A stretch of DNA of 64,000 nucleotides. Origin: Dyadobacter sp. CY326 (GTDB lineage Bacteria > Bacteroidota > Bacteroidia > Cytophagales > Spirosomataceae). The notes under the pieces were generated by a model. The model was not told where the DNA came from, did no database searches, and saw only the letters and a program-made list of their open reading frames with translations. The stretch spans positions 62,001 through 126,000 of the forward strand of contig NZ_JAJUXI010000010.1 in assembly GCF_021390515.1 (NCBI RefSeq), written 5' to 3'. The translations under genes and the position numbers were made by a program. Every line of letters begins with the position of its first letter. The first letter of the stretch is position 1. Positions 62,808 to 64,000 of this stretch are shown here, piece after piece.

Positions 62808-63257
62808 ATGATTTCAAAAAAAGCAAAATACGCGCTTAAAGCGTTGAAGGTCTTGGCAGAGCAATACGGAAAAGGACCGGTGTTGATCTCTTATATTGCT
62901 GAAAAAGAGAAGATTCCGAAGAAGTTTTTGGAGGCCATATTACTTGACTTGCGTAACAATGGCGTTTTGCAAAGTCAAAAAGGAAAAGGCGGCGGTTATC
63001 TGTTGCGTGTGCCGCCGGGCGAAGTGAATTTTTCAAAAGTGCTGCGCATTATTGACGGTCCTATTGCACCGGCGCTCTGTGTTTCCATGTTTTTCTACGG
63101 CAGATGTGACGATTGCAAGGATGAGGAAACATGCAGCCTGCGCTCCGTTTTGGAGAGATGGCGTGATGCGAATCTCGCTGTTTTGGACAGAACAACATTA
63201 AATGATTTGCTGCAAGCTGAAAATGCACAGCATACAGATGTAATTTCTCAATTATAA
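62808..63257 (+). CDS. Rrf2 family transcriptional regulator with Cys cluster
   Basis: The 149-residue protein has the Rrf2 winged-helix start (KKAKYALKALKVLAEQYG, PKKFLEAILLDLRNNGVL, QKGKGGGYLL). It has a C-terminal cysteine set (ALCVSMFFYGRCDDCKDEETC in pieces at about 89-109), as in Fe-S or thiol-sensing members. The target is not evident. The stop overlaps the last codons of the convergent gene by 6 bases. Confidence 0.9.
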   Translation: MISKKAKYALKALKVLAEQYGKGPVLISYIAEKEKIPKKFLEAILLDLRNNGVLQSQKGKGGGYLLRVPPGEVNFSKVLRIIDGPIAPALCVSMFFYGRCDDCKDEETCSLRSVLERWRDANLAVLDRTTLNDLLQAENAQHTDVISQL

Positions 63258-64000
63258 GCGGTCCTTGCGCACATACAATCGTGTGTCGTCAAAGTCGCCA
63301 ATAAGCTTGTAATTGCTTTGAACATATCGAAAAAGCTCAGGATAACTCGTTATTCCCTGGGCTTTTTTGTTTTGCACCCATGAGCTGTTTTTGCCAACCG
63401 CATCCAGCACAATCGCAGGCTTAGTCCGCTTCATGTCCGACAAATAGCGACTTTTATATCGTTCCCGCATCGCATGCTGAAAGATGGAGCGCTCAGAATG
63501 ATTTTCCGCAGTTCCTTGCGCCAGTTGCGCTTCCACATAATACACACATTGCCAGCCCCAGACGACCATAAAATCACCCGCTTTGCTATATTTTTTCAAT
63601 GCTTTTACAACAGGACTTTGAGCAAGAGTCCGGGCTTCAACGGACACAAATGCATTGAGTTTGCGCTCTTTTACAAAGTAATATGCATCATTGCCAACAA
63701 ACCACAAGAGTAAAATAGCAGGAAAAACAACCGACCATTTTTCAATCCTGGAAAGTCCATAAGCAGCAAGAAGTGTCCAGGGAATGATGCAGAAATTGAG
63801 ATAATGAATAAAATCATTGCCCGACTTTGTCACTGCGAAAATGCTGGCAATCAGCAGCGCAATGATGGTTAAGGGCAAAATGAGGTCAGCTTTCCTTACT
63901 CCAACATTTCGGATCACCTGTGCGAATCCAGCAATGATTGGAACAATGAGTGCCAATGTAAAGATCTGGAAATCAGGAGTGAGGCGGACGATTTTTATAA
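63252..64000 (-). CDS. Membrane glycosyltransferase-like protein, N-terminus beyond window
   Basis: The frame is open to the window edge, so the 5' end is missing. About 249 codons are visible. Hydrophobic helices fill the first part (PLTIIALLIASIFAV, WTLLAAYGLS, WSVVFPAILLLWFVG), followed by a soluble C-terminal domain of about 130 residues with KALKKYSKAGDFMVVWGWQ. This is the pattern of GT39/ArnT-like membrane proteins with a periplasmic tail. A precise function cannot be given. Confidence 0.65.
   Translation of the reverse strand, partial: IKIVRLTPDFQIFTLALIVPIIAGFAQVIRNVGVRKADLILPLTIIALLIASIFAVTKSGNDFIHYLNFCIIPWTLLAAYGLSRIEKWSVVFPAILLLWFVGNDAYYFVKERKLNAFVSVEARTLAQSPVVKALKKYSKAGDFMVVWGWQCVYYVEAQLAQGTAENHSERSIFQHAMRERYKSRYLSDMKRTKPAIVLDAVGKNSSWVQNKKAQGITSYPELFRYVQSNYKLIGDFDDTRLYVRKDRL

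Noticed and set aside
1-64000. tRNA, rRNA, CRISPR arrays, insertion sequences, prophage
   Set aside because: I looked through the intergenic stretches and found no cloverleaf, rRNA segment, spaced direct repeats, transposase or phage gene. Short ncRNAs without clear structure could still be missed.

Overview
The window looks like chromosomal DNA of a Bacteroidota bacterium of the Cytophagales, most like Dyadobacter or a close relative. This is inferred from gene content, not from any search. The pointers are a PorP/SprF type IX secretion protein beside a large PKD-repeat surface protein, a TonB-domain protein with a signal peptide, an ECF sigma factor overlapping an anti-sigma/outer-membrane-barrel fusion, a Uma2 protein, start sites with few Shine-Dalgarno sequences, and promoter-like TTTG...TAnnTTTG elements. 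No rRNA, tRNA, CRISPR array, insertion sequence or prophage was found.

Layout. 1-5.7 kb: a 3'-truncated PKD surface protein divergent from porP/sprF, then a NIPSNAP protein, a quinone-oxidoreductase-like dehydrogenase and murQ. 6.5-21.3 kb: a nearly complete branched-chain amino-acid locus, ilvD-ilvB-ilvN-ilvC-ilvA, an AraC regulator, an MntA-HepT toxin-antitoxin pair, leuC-leuD, a LeuA/CimA paralogue, leuB and leuA. 21.4-29 kb: purU, free methionine sulfoxide reductase, a sigma/anti-sigma-barrel pair, a serpin, an LVIVD lipoprotein and a small barrel protein. 29-38.4 kb: a glycosyltransferase/metallophosphoesterase pair, a double TonB-domain protein, an SPFH-Arc pair, and DPP4-type and M28 peptidases. 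38.4-51.8 kb: mostly housekeeping genes (hemB, response regulator, fabI, yifB, HAD, plsC-like, aroB). 51.8-58.2 kb: the proximal part of the division/cell-wall cluster on the minus strand (rsmH, ftsL, ftsI, murE, mraY). 58.3-64 kb: a TlpA-like lipoprotein, a MarR regulator with a FadB-type beta-oxidation enzyme, an Rrf2 regulator and a truncated membrane protein.

The most notable signal is regulatory. Both ilvD and leuA are preceded by a short reading frame packed with branched-chain codons (6721-6786, rich in Ile/Leu/Val; 19947-19997, rich in Leu). Each is followed by mutually exclusive antiterminator and terminator hairpins, the arrangement of classical ribosome-mediated attenuators. Both leaders also carry the same palindrome, GCGAAATTTCGC, just before the leader start codon. 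A further terminator lies directly in front of ilvA. Together these suggest a layered control circuit for Ile, Leu and Val synthesis.

The second notable item is the sigma/anti-sigma pair at 23.3-25.6 kb. The anti-sigma protein appears to span the inner membrane, the periplasm (by a long disordered linker) and the outer membrane (by a C-terminal barrel). A 48-codon reading frame overlaps the sigma start by ATGA. Third, a set of long, almost perfect palindromes sits at convergent gene ends, some sharing AGACTT arms and some overlapping stop codons.
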